From a virus, in IMG/VR virus record IMGVR_UViG_3300018019_000005, positions 1 through 64,000 of that record: a DNA stretch of 64,000 nucleotides; one strand, given 5' to 3'. Position numbers and translations under genes: made by a program. Under the pieces are notes generated by a model. That model worked only from the letters and a program-made list of their open reading frames with translations. It was not told the DNA's origin and did no database searches. Below, one piece after another: positions 36,001 to 43,899 of the stretch (its first letter is position 1; each line of letters begins with the position of its first letter).

Positions 36001-37782
36001 ATTGACAACTGCTTTAAGATTTACGTCAATTCCATCCTCTGCGGTCATAGTGCGATGGGGCCAGAAGAGTATGCTTTGGAGATGCTGGAAAGGGAAGGTA
36101 TATCCAAGAAATTCCCGGAGGACTACTTTAAGAGGGCACCAGACTACTTTGATACCCCGGAAGGCGGCTGGAGGATAAGTGACCAAGCTGAGGGGCGTTT
36201 GATGAATCTCGTGCAAGGGGTGTACCTTGCCAAGAGTGATGAAGACAAGTTACAAGCGCTTGATAAGGTCTTGCAGTTTTCCCACCCCCGCAGCGACCTG
36301 TCAAGCTGGCTGGTGCAAGGCGGAAGGACCACCTTGAATCGGCTCTTCACCGGCATGAATGAATATGAGCGGTGGGAGCAATACGGCGGCGTGGAGGAGG
36401 CAAAAGAGTTAAACAAGGAGTTCAATAAGGGTAGGAATGCCCCCCTTATTCCCAAGGAGGCGTGGAGCACGGAGCCGGGCGGAGAGCCGCTCAAGCCCGA
36501 GACTCAATCCACTATCGCTGAGATGGTAGCGGATATACGCAAGATATACCCTGAGTGCCAGCGCATCTCCTTGGCAGGCTCCGCCGCTCGTGACGAACTC
36601 AAACCCAAGTCTGACATTGATGTGGTCATTGATTTCCCCAAGGGCACTCCCGCATGGGATATGGTGGAAAGAGACCAACCACTTTGGGACAAGTACCAAC
36701 AGGTGGAAGGTCGGATGGTGGACTTCATCATCCATGTAAAAGGTGGACCGCACGCCGGGCAGTATGATTACCGGGAGGAGTTGGGTCTCCCCAATCCCAT
36801 GAAAACTTTGTGGGAGGCTACAACCAAGACCGCTTCCTTCTCCGTTGAAGGTGAGGGATGGCTGACCCCCGATGGTCGTTTCCTCCCCAACGCTTTCGGT
36901 GAAAAGCACGAAGACAGCGCCCTGCGCCTCGGGTTTTTAACCAAGGAAGAAGCCAAGAAGATAAAGAACGACACCCAGCGGAAAGAGCAGGTCATTGCCA
37001 AGGGGAACATTCGGGTTGGATTCTCTAACACCGGCAACACCATCTTCTTTGAGTCAAAGACTCTTGATGCCGATACCAAGAACCTGATAGGTATGGGCTT
37101 GGAGAATCTGCCGAGAGGCGTTCGTAAGGTCTCAGTTTCAACCCAAGATGAGATGTATTACCTGTGGACTTTGCAAGAAGCTCAAGAGGTTTTTTGGGGT
37201 AATGAGCCGATGCCCCAAAACATGGCCTACCTGAGCGTGGCTTCCAAGACCGCCGCTCTCCCCGGCCTCGGACTCCTCCAGCCTGGACACGGGGATGATT
37301 CCAGTGCGTTTGACCCCGGCTATTACATGACCGAGGGGTGCGGTATATTTGCTGTGGCATTGGCCCGATTGAATCGAGGTGTCGTGTACTTTATGTCCGA
37401 CCCCGAAGGCGACCCATGGCATAATATTGGGGAGATGAGTCCAGAACAGATTGCAGAGCTTGAAGATAGCGGCAATTTGGTGGACTGGAACATGACCCAC
37501 GTCTACTGCATGGCACCGGACGGAAAGACCTACGACATCAAGGGTCAGCGGTCACCAGCGGTCATGGCGAAGGATTTTGACATGGACCCGGCGAACCCCG
37601 AGGTGAGCTTGGATGGAGGTCCTTATCAACCCGACGACTTCATGAACCAGTTTATGGGGGAGATACCCGAATCTGGAGAAGGCGAGCGTCCCTTGTACGG
37701 CAATGAGAAAGATGTGGCAGAAGTGACACAGTACATCTTGAAGAACCCGAGGAAATATGGACTTACTCGAAAAGGATGCTAA
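33097..37782 (+). CDS. polyvalent protein 6: papain-like, ART-like, X and MNT domains
   Basis: 1561 residues from GTG 33097 (ATG 33142 is a good alternative). In order: papain-like domain (C at about 59 in SGACKFIS, then HQYNITPDG and LDL); ART-like domain (182-300; GLYFHVTDNP, FGNEFWV); X domain (338-450); ART-like domain (470-575; IAYHVSRRRS); a possible ART-like domain (about 660-780); X domain (793-878); helical region (880-1120); MNT nucleotidyltransferase (about 1158; GSAARDELKPKSDIDVVI); GW-x-DGR domain (1252-1370); and a papain-like domain (C in EGCGIFAVAL about 1411, H in THVYCMAPDG, D in TYDIKG). KTAS or KTAA steps separate several units. Confidence 0.75.
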   Translation: MTPTRIRPTPKRLQTMPDNLTIYPVTPEWVSKAKVFLAEKWKERAQELGKSNPTDMSGACKFISLFGKTIFGLDIQGNWGHQYNITPDGKPLDLAEGFSGEVSYLHDSEFFNNPKHRESMASCMPRVRRWAEEFIQRYPLLDKTASTQTRWSHPLLNGLKAETRKAPTFEDFKHDFSIDIKHGLYFHVTDNPNFTIDPAKGPRDMSSMGGGTPVPGKLMVTSHLENWTDYYESDRAYVAVIDMSEVPRESYHQVSRGFGNEFWVENPQAVKVAAVMPVKEAIKLDRTYQNVLDLHSDEDLLEFYNQFHAPAEPEWKPPKEQGKLPFRGKGIPVVAYEPCDFELLWATWHNKVLLTDDMGLWHVKWFQELNQHSQRHDPIPSWGPEFDKVPRGRAEVNKKKKRVRLYTDAAPKGSRAGESITGEVDFDFTPEEVVAKIKQKYPSLRDFEFVDEVAPRIMGKWAADEFEYPQIAYHVSRRRSRNSILKNGLQMYHKQQYEDVEHEPAVYLFGSLTDAENWVGEQQPYTGQACDIWEVKVPQGEGTFWPDFEVRHEYPTAWKYLWDIPPQNIKLIKTISLPKQAALPTGKAIDDLGISGQQGWSYDEPFPDRHNDFYEDDQVQNPHNEHPLTASLSPAYTEEVKKLEYEHELISLAEEMGNFERVVWERQPVLKTHMLDTVGLAGSANDYPHLRAVHVGDPDYWFSRLTEDYSRDSKAWVVEIYPTEDDYLCDDVQYAMDPSGGDKAYSAILITPRTQLVEGKDFRYVKELTEEDLPEVYDEDDGFGFKDAAIKKTVIMWVRHEGKLYTTVQVGGKSHAQWLEELSLPFSGPSYDRIERGVAIVDRGHRVVHLVKNAGGYTPNDVVEYIKNRYNLKEFIFVDTESSDTGIVAFKKVASDDAYYDAAEAFFDRESVVAVEVITEYMQHVRQKRYRQQWNVVPAARLIKIWEDYMKTGFVRDSAGLNQIAETVIDNCFKIYVNSILCGHSAMGPEEYALEMLEREGISKKFPEDYFKRAPDYFDTPEGGWRISDQAEGRLMNLVQGVYLAKSDEDKLQALDKVLQFSHPRSDLSSWLVQGGRTTLNRLFTGMNEYERWEQYGGVEEAKELNKEFNKGRNAPLIPKEAWSTEPGGEPLKPETQSTIAEMVADIRKIYPECQRISLAGSAARDELKPKSDIDVVIDFPKGTPAWDMVERDQPLWDKYQQVEGRMVDFIIHVKGGPHAGQYDYREELGLPNPMKTLWEATTKTASFSVEGEGWLTPDGRFLPNAFGEKHEDSALRLGFLTKEEAKKIKNDTQRKEQVIAKGNIRVGFSNTGNTIFFESKTLDADTKNLIGMGLENLPRGVRKVSVSTQDEMYYLWTLQEAQEVFWGNEPMPQNMAYLSVASKTAALPGLGLLQPGHGDDSSAFDPGYYMTEGCGIFAVALARLNRGVVYFMSDPEGDPWHNIGEMSPEQIAELEDSGNLVDWNMTHVYCMAPDGKTYDIKGQRSPAVMAKDFDMDPANPEVSLDGGPYQPDDFMNQFMGEIPESGEGERPLYGNEKDVAEVTQYILKNPRKYGLTRKGC

Positions 37783-40700
37783 CTCCATAACGGATGAGGA
37801 GTTGGCTCGGGTAGCGCACCAGATTACTCGGCCCAGAAAAACTGCCTCACCAAAAATAGGAGCCGGTGTGGAGTCCCCCAATTTCCGGCGTTGGTTTGCC
37901 GGGTCCAAAGTGGTGGACCAGCAAGGCCGACCGCTCCGGGCCTTCGGCGCCCGGTCATCGGTGGACTTCGAGGAGTTCAGCACAGACGGCGTTGTGACCA
38001 CGGAGACAGGCGAGCCGCTGTCCTCCGGTAGCGGCTGGGACCCCAGCGCTTTCATGGGAGCACATTTCGCCGTGGACCCCAAGGTCGCTGATATGTTCGC
38101 CATGGGCAAGGGGTGGACTCAGACCCGGTATGAGGGCAATGAAGAAAAACCCCGTGTCATTCCCGTGTATCTCCGTATCACCAACCCCAAAGACTTTGGC
38201 AGCGAGAAGAACATGCTCCAGTTCATCTATCAGGGGAAGATAGGTGGGTATGAAGAGGAGCTTTTGCAGTCCGCCATGATAGCCGATGGCATAAGCCCGG
38301 AGGATGAGGAGGGTTCCCCACAGAAAGCCGATGAGTGGTATCGAGAGTACGATACCGATACAGCTTTCCGGCAGGGACAGAATGAGTGGCTGTTCGAGCG
38401 TATGCACCCCGAAGAGGGGGAAGAGGAGATGCTCAAAGATGCTGCCTATGACCTCGCCATGCAAGCAAGAGCAAAGCTGCAAGCCGCAGGGCACGACGGT
38501 ATCCGTTACAAGAATCTGGTGGAAGGTGGAGTTGCTTGGATAGCCTTCGAGCCTAACCAAATTAAGTCAGCAATTGCACAACAATACGACCCACAGAGGG
38601 CAGAGTTCACCGCCGCTCTCAAGAAAGCATTCTTTGTCAGCAAGCGGGGATACGCAGGATACAACACTTTGGAAAACGCCCTCTATGAGGTGGAGGGTGA
38701 CTTGCCAAAAGTGGAAGCCATCCTCGCTCAGCATGGAGCGGAGATGGCGCTCGCCTACAATGGTGGCAAGTTTTATGAGGTGGGCGGTGCGGTGGTCGCC
38801 GTGGATGATGACGGAACCTTCACCATGTGGTCTGACGTTCGAGACCTCCTCTTCGATTACAATGCCGAGAAGTTCCTGCCTGATTCGGAAGAAAAATTTA
38901 ACAAGGAATTTTGGGCCTACCCCTCCACCTTGTATCATGGGACGGATGAGGACAAGGTAGAGACCATTCTGCAACAGGGATTGCTCCCTATGGATGAGAC
39001 TCGGGGGTTGAGTAACCGAAGCACGGGAGCGGCGGTCTTCACCAGCACCGACTGGGATGAGTCCGGCTACTACGACACCGTGTTAGAGATTGACACCGAG
39101 GCCATGAAGCGAGAGCTTCCTCCCAGTAGCTTACCCTTTGCCGGTAAGGAGACTGATATCGCCGAGGGCGAGACACGGGAGTATCTCGCTCATGTACTGG
39201 GGGATGACGATTACCATTACGACTACGAGCAGGGGATGTCCCCCAACACTGTCATCCTGCATGGCGCTGTCCCTCCGAAATACATCAAGGTTGCCAAGCC
39301 GGGTGAAATCGGTTGCACGGTCATCCGTAAGTCCACGGGAGAAAAAGGTACCCTGTTGGACATTCGGGATATCATGGAGACCAATGATGCGGGTGAGGAT
39401 GTTCGTCAGAAGTACCACGGCGGCAACAAGCGGTTTCTGACGGTGAAGTGGAGCAGGAGTGGCATGGACTACGGTGTTTATGATAGCGATGTGACATATG
39501 CCCAGCCTAAGACCGCCGCCCGGCAAGTCCCGGAGCCAGCCGATTGGGAAGACTGGCAATATGCCAGCGGAGGCCGTTGGCGTTCCCAATTTTACATCAA
39601 GGCCCCTGAGACAAAAAAGGGATACATCCCCTACACCGCTGTCATGCAGAGTTGGACGGATGCCGAGCCGGGTCTTCCTACCTTTGGTAACAAAGCGGTC
39701 AGCTTTCTCTTTTTGAACGCCGATGCCAACCTGCTTGGTGCCTATGGGACTACCAACACAGGACACGTTGCCGAGGTGTTCACCAAGGTGGGTGGTCTGG
39801 TCATGAGCGCCCTGCACGACCTCCGTCCCCCGGCGATGTACTTTTCGGCGGAGGGCGTTGGTAGAGCCGCCCTGTATGCACGCATGGCACGGCTGGGAGC
39901 GTCCGCCAGCGGATATATTCCCTACGTCGTGGACCAAGGAACAGTGACCTACTTCGCTCTCGTGTCTCCCGCTGTGGATGCTGATTACCGGTACTGGGGG
40001 AAGGACGTGATTCAACCCCTGATGACCGCTAAGACTGCCAAGACCGCCTCGGAATGGGGAGGTTTCTGTCCCCGTTGTGGTTCGGACCAGACAGCGTGGG
40101 CGATGCACTCTGCGACCACTGACACCTATTTCTGCATGGATTGCAAGGGCAGCACCGACATTGAACGGGACATGCACCCCGACTTACGGTCGGCTATGAA
40201 GATAGCTGGATTGGTAGGATACCCGTGGGCGATATGGGAGGGCAAGGTTCTCCTTAGCCCGAGGGGAATGGCACACACCGACTGGTTCTCTCGTATGGGA
40301 ATCCCCGACCGAGGACCGGAGTTTGACCGCATCCCAAGGGGCAACTTTTACATTGACAAAGCTAAGAGGCAAATCTACGTCTGGACGGATGCCGAGACTT
40401 ATGACTACTCTAAGAACCCCTCAGAAGAGAGCCTAGACGATACGGTGGTTTTTGGTCCATGGGGAGGAAGGAGATTCGACCTTGAATTTACTCCTCCCGA
40501 GGTGATAGAAGCCATCAAGCGAAAGTACCCCTACACCGAAGCTTATGAGGTGGTTGACTGGATGCCGCCCGGCTCCGTTCACAAGTGGAGTTCCGGCGAG
40601 TGGTGGAGGCGTTGGCGCAAGACCTATCTTATCTCCAAGGGTACCATCCTCTACCACGGCACAACGGAAGATTTCCCGGCAATGGACATCCAAACCCCGG

Positions 40701-41794
40701 CATGGTTTAGCACCTCTGAATCTGTTGCCGAGTACTTTAAGGCGTGGCATGGCGGCGAGGAGGGCGAGCAACGCATTCTCAAATTCCAAGTCACCAAGCC
40801 TATCCGTCTCCCAAGGATAGATGGTTCGGAAGACCTTGAAAGACTCGCTGATATGTTCAACTTCCCCAGCCCGCTAAGTGGGCATGATTATGTGGAAGAC
40901 CTTGCCCAAGTCCTCCCCGGCTGGATTATCCCCCACAACTACCCGGACGGCGATGATATCCTGCTCGTCAGTGACCGGGACATCATACCCATCAATGAGC
41001 CGGAAGAGGAAGAAGAGGAAATCTCGCAGGAGGGTTTGCCCCCCGGAGCTTGGAGGAACAACTCTGGTCTCCCCGGCTATTGGACTCGTGAGGGTACCAC
41101 CACCATTTACCACATGACACCCGAGGAGATAGCGGAGCGGGAACAGAGGTTGCAGAAGCGGTCAGCGGCGGAGCCGGTCAAGGCTGAGGAGGCGACGTGG
41201 AGCCGTCCGCTCTACCACGGCACCTCGGCTTACCGGGCGAAGAAAATAAAGGCCCAGAAGAGCTTCTACGGTGAGACCGAGGGCTACAACGAGATGGGGG
41301 TGGGGGTCTATACCCACCCGTCCATGAACCGCACCAGCCCATGGGCAGCGGGCCGGGCGCAGGGAGCTTTCATGGAGCTTCATTTCACCCGTCCTCTAAA
41401 GTTGGCAGTGAAGAATCCGCAAGGCGAGTGGGTATCCTCCATGGGAGGAGAAAGTCATCGGTTTATTAGCAAGGCACCGACGCAGAGAGAACTCGTTGAC
41501 GCCGGATACGATGGTATCTACGATAAGCACGGCACTACGCAGGTTCCCCACCAAGTGCTTCTGTTCAATCAGCCGGTGCTGGGGTCGGGCGGGGCACACA
41601 AACTCAATCAACTGATTGACTGGGACAAGGTCCGCATTATCAACTTCAACGAGTCCCAGCATGGTTACCTCAAGGGGTTGGAGAACACCGAAGAAGCACC
41701 CCATTACCGGGGAGCTTCTCAAATGACCGCCGCCGATGACCGGCCCATGCCCAAGGAGTTTGTCACCACCAAGAACCTCAAGACTAACATTTAG
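37757..41794 (+). CDS. polyvalent protein 7: ART-PolyVal and three further ART-like domains
   Basis: 1345 residues, overlapping the previous gene by 26 bases; GAGGAAAT precedes ATG 37757. Residues 40-275 match the ART-PolyVal family from FRRWFAGSKVVDQQGRPL to HDGIRYKN and AWIAFEPNQIKSA. Further ART-like starts: LYHGTDEDKVETILQQGLLP (about 392), ILYHGTTEDFPAM (about 964) and PLYHGTSAYRAKKI (about 1151, with GYDGIYD). Between them: a small barrel (515), RPPAMYFSAEGVGRAALY (about 690), a zinc ribbon (CPRCGS...CMDC, 771) and an X domain (821-935). Inferred target is host proteins or nucleic acid. Confidence 0.78.
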   Translation: MDLLEKDANSITDEELARVAHQITRPRKTASPKIGAGVESPNFRRWFAGSKVVDQQGRPLRAFGARSSVDFEEFSTDGVVTTETGEPLSSGSGWDPSAFMGAHFAVDPKVADMFAMGKGWTQTRYEGNEEKPRVIPVYLRITNPKDFGSEKNMLQFIYQGKIGGYEEELLQSAMIADGISPEDEEGSPQKADEWYREYDTDTAFRQGQNEWLFERMHPEEGEEEMLKDAAYDLAMQARAKLQAAGHDGIRYKNLVEGGVAWIAFEPNQIKSAIAQQYDPQRAEFTAALKKAFFVSKRGYAGYNTLENALYEVEGDLPKVEAILAQHGAEMALAYNGGKFYEVGGAVVAVDDDGTFTMWSDVRDLLFDYNAEKFLPDSEEKFNKEFWAYPSTLYHGTDEDKVETILQQGLLPMDETRGLSNRSTGAAVFTSTDWDESGYYDTVLEIDTEAMKRELPPSSLPFAGKETDIAEGETREYLAHVLGDDDYHYDYEQGMSPNTVILHGAVPPKYIKVAKPGEIGCTVIRKSTGEKGTLLDIRDIMETNDAGEDVRQKYHGGNKRFLTVKWSRSGMDYGVYDSDVTYAQPKTAARQVPEPADWEDWQYASGGRWRSQFYIKAPETKKGYIPYTAVMQSWTDAEPGLPTFGNKAVSFLFLNADANLLGAYGTTNTGHVAEVFTKVGGLVMSALHDLRPPAMYFSAEGVGRAALYARMARLGASASGYIPYVVDQGTVTYFALVSPAVDADYRYWGKDVIQPLMTAKTAKTASEWGGFCPRCGSDQTAWAMHSATTDTYFCMDCKGSTDIERDMHPDLRSAMKIAGLVGYPWAIWEGKVLLSPRGMAHTDWFSRMGIPDRGPEFDRIPRGNFYIDKAKRQIYVWTDAETYDYSKNPSEESLDDTVVFGPWGGRRFDLEFTPPEVIEAIKRKYPYTEAYEVVDWMPPGSVHKWSSGEWWRRWRKTYLISKGTILYHGTTEDFPAMDIQTPAWFSTSESVAEYFKAWHGGEEGEQRILKFQVTKPIRLPRIDGSEDLERLADMFNFPSPLSGHDYVEDLAQVLPGWIIPHNYPDGDDILLVSDRDIIPINEPEEEEEEISQEGLPPGAWRNNSGLPGYWTREGTTTIYHMTPEEIAEREQRLQKRSAAEPVKAEEATWSRPLYHGTSAYRAKKIKAQKSFYGETEGYNEMGVGVYTHPSMNRTSPWAAGRAQGAFMELHFTRPLKLAVKNPQGEWVSSMGGESHRFISKAPTQRELVDAGYDGIYDKHGTTQVPHQVLLFNQPVLGSGGAHKLNQLIDWDKVRIINFNESQHGYLKGLENTEEAPHYRGASQMTAADDRPMPKEFVTTKNLKTNI

Positions 41795-42170
41795 TTTTTA
41801 GTGCGTTTACCATCCTGTCAAAATCAACATCAGGAAAAGCACCTCGTGCCCTATTATAAATCCAACAAGTAAGGCGAGTATTTTCTGGTGAATAATCTCC
41901 TGTTTGATTTCTGCGGTCTAAGGAGGGACTAAATGAGTTTGTTCTACTTCCTTTACCATTACCAACATTTAACTCAAGGGGTAGGTTAGTTACTTCACAT
42001 ACTCCCCGTTCTAATTTTTTTCTAATCCAGTCCTGAGTTATAAGACACTGCACTTTATCCTTTATTGCTCTTTTCCGAGCATTGTTGAGCATGAAAGCCG
42101 CCCGGCCCTTAGTTGTGGTGTAGTATTTTGAAAACTTACGCCAATTTTGTTCTCGTTCCTTAGTTGTCAT
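41784..42170 (-). CDS. small HNH-like endonuclease
   Basis: 128 residues. Core motif SPSLDRRNQTGDYSPENTRL followed by CWIYNRARG, a phage HNH variant also seen at 26109; the N-terminus is basic and helical. Minus strand, overlapping the end of the last polyvalent gene by 11 bases, and clearly more AT-rich than its surroundings. Confidence 0.75.
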   Translation of the reverse strand: MTTKEREQNWRKFSKYYTTTKGRAAFMLNNARKRAIKDKVQCLITQDWIRKKLERGVCEVTNLPLELNVGNGKGSRTNSFSPSLDRRNQTGDYSPENTRLTCWIYNRARGAFPDVDFDRMVNALKTKC

Positions 42171-42247
42171 AAGACCTCCACTAAGGAATGGATAGTTAGC
42201 AGACTATACTAAACTTTGAAATAAACGTGGGAGGGGGGTAGTTTTTA

Positions 42248-42445
42248 TTACTCCCGGAACTTGGCAGCGAACGTATATGCCCACGCCGGGGTGGTGTAAT
42301 CGAATTGTGTGAGGGCGAAGCGCCCGGCTTCCTTGAGAGCTTTTATCGCCTCCGGGCTATCCCGGTGCTTGATGATAAGCCGGTCAATTTCCTTCACAAA
42401 CTCTTCGACGGTCGCCTCCGTGGCGATGTCACCAATCATACTCAT
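42248..42445 (-). CDS. small helical hypothetical protein
   Basis: 65 residues from ATG 42445, with AGAGGT upstream; an upstream frame extension has no ribosome site. Mostly helical (EEFVKEIDRLIIKH, AIKALKEAGRFAL). Its start overlaps the previous stop (ATGA). Confidence 0.6.
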   Translation of the reverse strand: MSMIGDIATEATVEEFVKEIDRLIIKHRDSPEAIKALKEAGRFALTQFDYTTPAWAYTFAAKFRE

Positions 42446-42585
42446 TTGAAGAATACCTCTGCTACCGTTTCCTTGGACACGGGGAAAGTTCCCTGTATCT
42501 GCCCGCATTCCAAACAGACAGTGAACTCTACGTAATCACCCCCGCCGACGTTCAGGTTATAGGGCACGTATCCGTCCGTTTCCAC
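42442..42585 (-). CDS. short CxxC protein, possibly N-terminally frameshifted
   Basis: 47 residues from GTG 42585, with GGAG eight bases before. The core GGGDYVEFTVCLECGQIQG resembles a small phage family that I recall being longer. The same frame continues upstream to a TAG near 42662 with coding-like residues (HDYQDGEADVETDGY), while the well-placed ATG 42656 with AGGAG is in another frame. A one-base frameshift near 42630 would join them, so this may be a damaged gene. Confidence 0.5.
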   Translation of the reverse strand: METDGYVPYNLNVGGGDYVEFTVCLECGQIQGTFPVSKETVAEVFFK

Positions 42586-42658
42586 GTCCGCTTCTCCATC
42601 CTGATAATCATGACGATGGTGGCTGCCTAATGGCTTTCGTGGACCCGGCTGTTCATGT

Positions 42659-42850
42659 TCAGTCTCCTAATCGCCCCTCGGGTTCGATATCCGACGCCTC
42701 GTCTGGTTGTGGGTTGCGGAGGGCTTCCTTGATTTTTCTTCTTGCTGACTCAAAGTCCCTATCTGAGTAACCATTGTGGGCGGCGGCGATGTTGCGCTCT
42801 TCCAAGATGGCAAAGGCTTCATCCTTAGTCAATTCCAGAATAATCTTCAT
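42659..42850 (-). CDS. small hypothetical protein
   Basis: 63 residues, start supported by GGAGGAAGT. One amphipathic helix (LTKDEAFAILEERNIAAAH) and a polar C-terminus. It overlaps the preceding membrane-protein gene by 26 bases. Confidence 0.65.
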   Translation of the reverse strand: MKIILELTKDEAFAILEERNIAAAHNGYSDRDFESARRKIKEALRNPQPDEASDIEPEGRLGD

Positions 42851-43283
42851 ACTTCCTCCATCCGAAACGGTATAGCCGAGTCAGTTTGTCGTAGAAGTTC
42901 AAGATTGTGAATTTGGCTTTCCAAAAGTTCAATCGGGCGAAAAAGGCTTTAACCCGACTTAGAAGTTGCTCCCAAGCGAAGGCGATACGCTGCCGAAAAG
43001 TGCGGTGTTGCCGCTCAGCATACTGCCGCAATGCCACTTGGTGAGCGTGGAAGGCGTTTACAGAGGCGTGCGGGTCTTTCTTGAGGGCATCGTATGCCTT
43101 GTTGGTGCAACGGTCGTCAAAGACCCACAGCGTGAGATTTCCGAAATCCTCAAAAAATGCCCACAAGATGAGGAGAGCGCCAATCATCGTCACGTAAGTC
43201 CCATCGGCAAACAAGAGTGCTCCCCCGACCGCTCCGAGGAGCTTTCGGAAAGAGCCGTTCCGGTCTGTCATTTTGTTCAACAT
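42825..43283 (-). CDS. membrane-associated hypothetical protein
   Basis: 152 residues from ATG 43283, AGGAGG upstream. Residues 15-45 contain one or two hydrophobic segments (LLGAVGGALLFADGTYVTMI, GALLILWAFF). The remainder is basic, helical and Phe/Arg-rich. It could be a membrane-anchored phage factor; no family is recognised. Confidence 0.65.
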   Translation of the reverse strand: MLNKMTDRNGSFRKLLGAVGGALLFADGTYVTMIGALLILWAFFEDFGNLTLWVFDDRCTNKAYDALKKDPHASVNAFHAHQVALRQYAERQHRTFRQRIAFAWEQLLSRVKAFFARLNFWKAKFTILNFYDKLTRLYRFGWRKYEDYSGID

Positions 43284-43435
43284 GAGTCATCCTCCTCCGC
43301 ATAGCGGCGTTCGACGGCAGCGGCTTTAATGCCGCAGTAATAGCCAAAGCATACCGATGCGAGGACTATAAGTCCCAAACCCAACGGGGCCGCTTTGACT
43401 AACCATAACATTCCAAACAGGATACGGGATAGCAT
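43277..43435 (-). CDS. 52-residue single-pass membrane protein
   Basis: The frame from ATG 43435 to TGA ending at 43277 encodes a peptide with a long hydrophobic helix (APLGLGLIVLASVCFGYYCG) and a charged end (ERRYAEEDDS). GGGGGT lies eight bases upstream. Its end overlaps the next start by seven bases. A CAGTATTATA motif is placed 19 bases before the start, so it leads an operon of small minus-strand genes down to 42248. Confidence 0.65.
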   Translation of the reverse strand: MLSRILFGMLWLVKAAPLGLGLIVLASVCFGYYCGIKAAAVERRYAEEDDSC

Positions 43436-43453
43436 CGACTTTACCCCCATACC

Positions 43454-43463
43454 TATAATACTG
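43454..43463 (-). promoter_or_regulatory. putative phage promoter motif CAGTATTATA
   Basis: A perfect decamer on the minus strand, just upstream of the membrane-protein operon. Confidence 0.5.
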
Positions 43464-43552
43464 AAAACCTAGAAAGTTCCCCAAAACCTCTTGCCGGGTA
43501 GCCACTGCTCCCATGCGCTGTCGAATAAGCAGTTATCCGGGGGCATCGGTTT

Positions 43553-43849
43553 TTACAACGTATCATCGCACCAAGAACCGTATTTCGATATCCAATTTGA
43601 GGTGGGATGACGTTTGAATTGATACAGATTAAGCCTTGAGGCTTGAAGGCGGAGCAAGGTTAACTTTACGGCATCCGCTTTTAGAGATTGACCAGAAGTC
43701 ATGCAGAGAGCATTCTCAAACCGCTCTAACTTACCACAGAGGGCTTGAAACTCTGCTTCAAAGTTAGACCCGATATAGCGGGTATCGAATCTTACCGCAT
43801 CCCTGAGTTCCTGTACGAATCTGAAAAGGTCTCTGCGGCTCTTTGCCAT
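43553..43849 (-). CDS. helical hypothetical protein
   Basis: 98 residues from ATG 43849 with GTGGAGGGA upstream. Basic and helical: RRDLFRFVQELRDAV, then FQALCGKLERFENAL. No recognised motif. The promoter cassette at 43864 is shared in sequence with that at 9511. Confidence 0.65.
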   Translation of the reverse strand: MAKSRRDLFRFVQELRDAVRFDTRYIGSNFEAEFQALCGKLERFENALCMTSGQSLKADAVKLTLLRLQASRLNLYQFKRHPTSNWISKYGSWCDDTL

Positions 43850-43863
43850 GTTCCCTCCACTCT

Positions 43864-43873
43864 CAGTATACCA
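43864..43873 (-). promoter_or_regulatory. putative promoter-ribosome site cassette, TGGTATACTG
   Basis: On the minus strand TGGTATACTG is followed by AGAGTGGAGGGAAC and ATG 43849. It repeats the arrangement before the gene at 9494. Confidence 0.45.
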
Positions 43874-43899
43874 CAAGGTGGAGGGAAACACGGATTATT

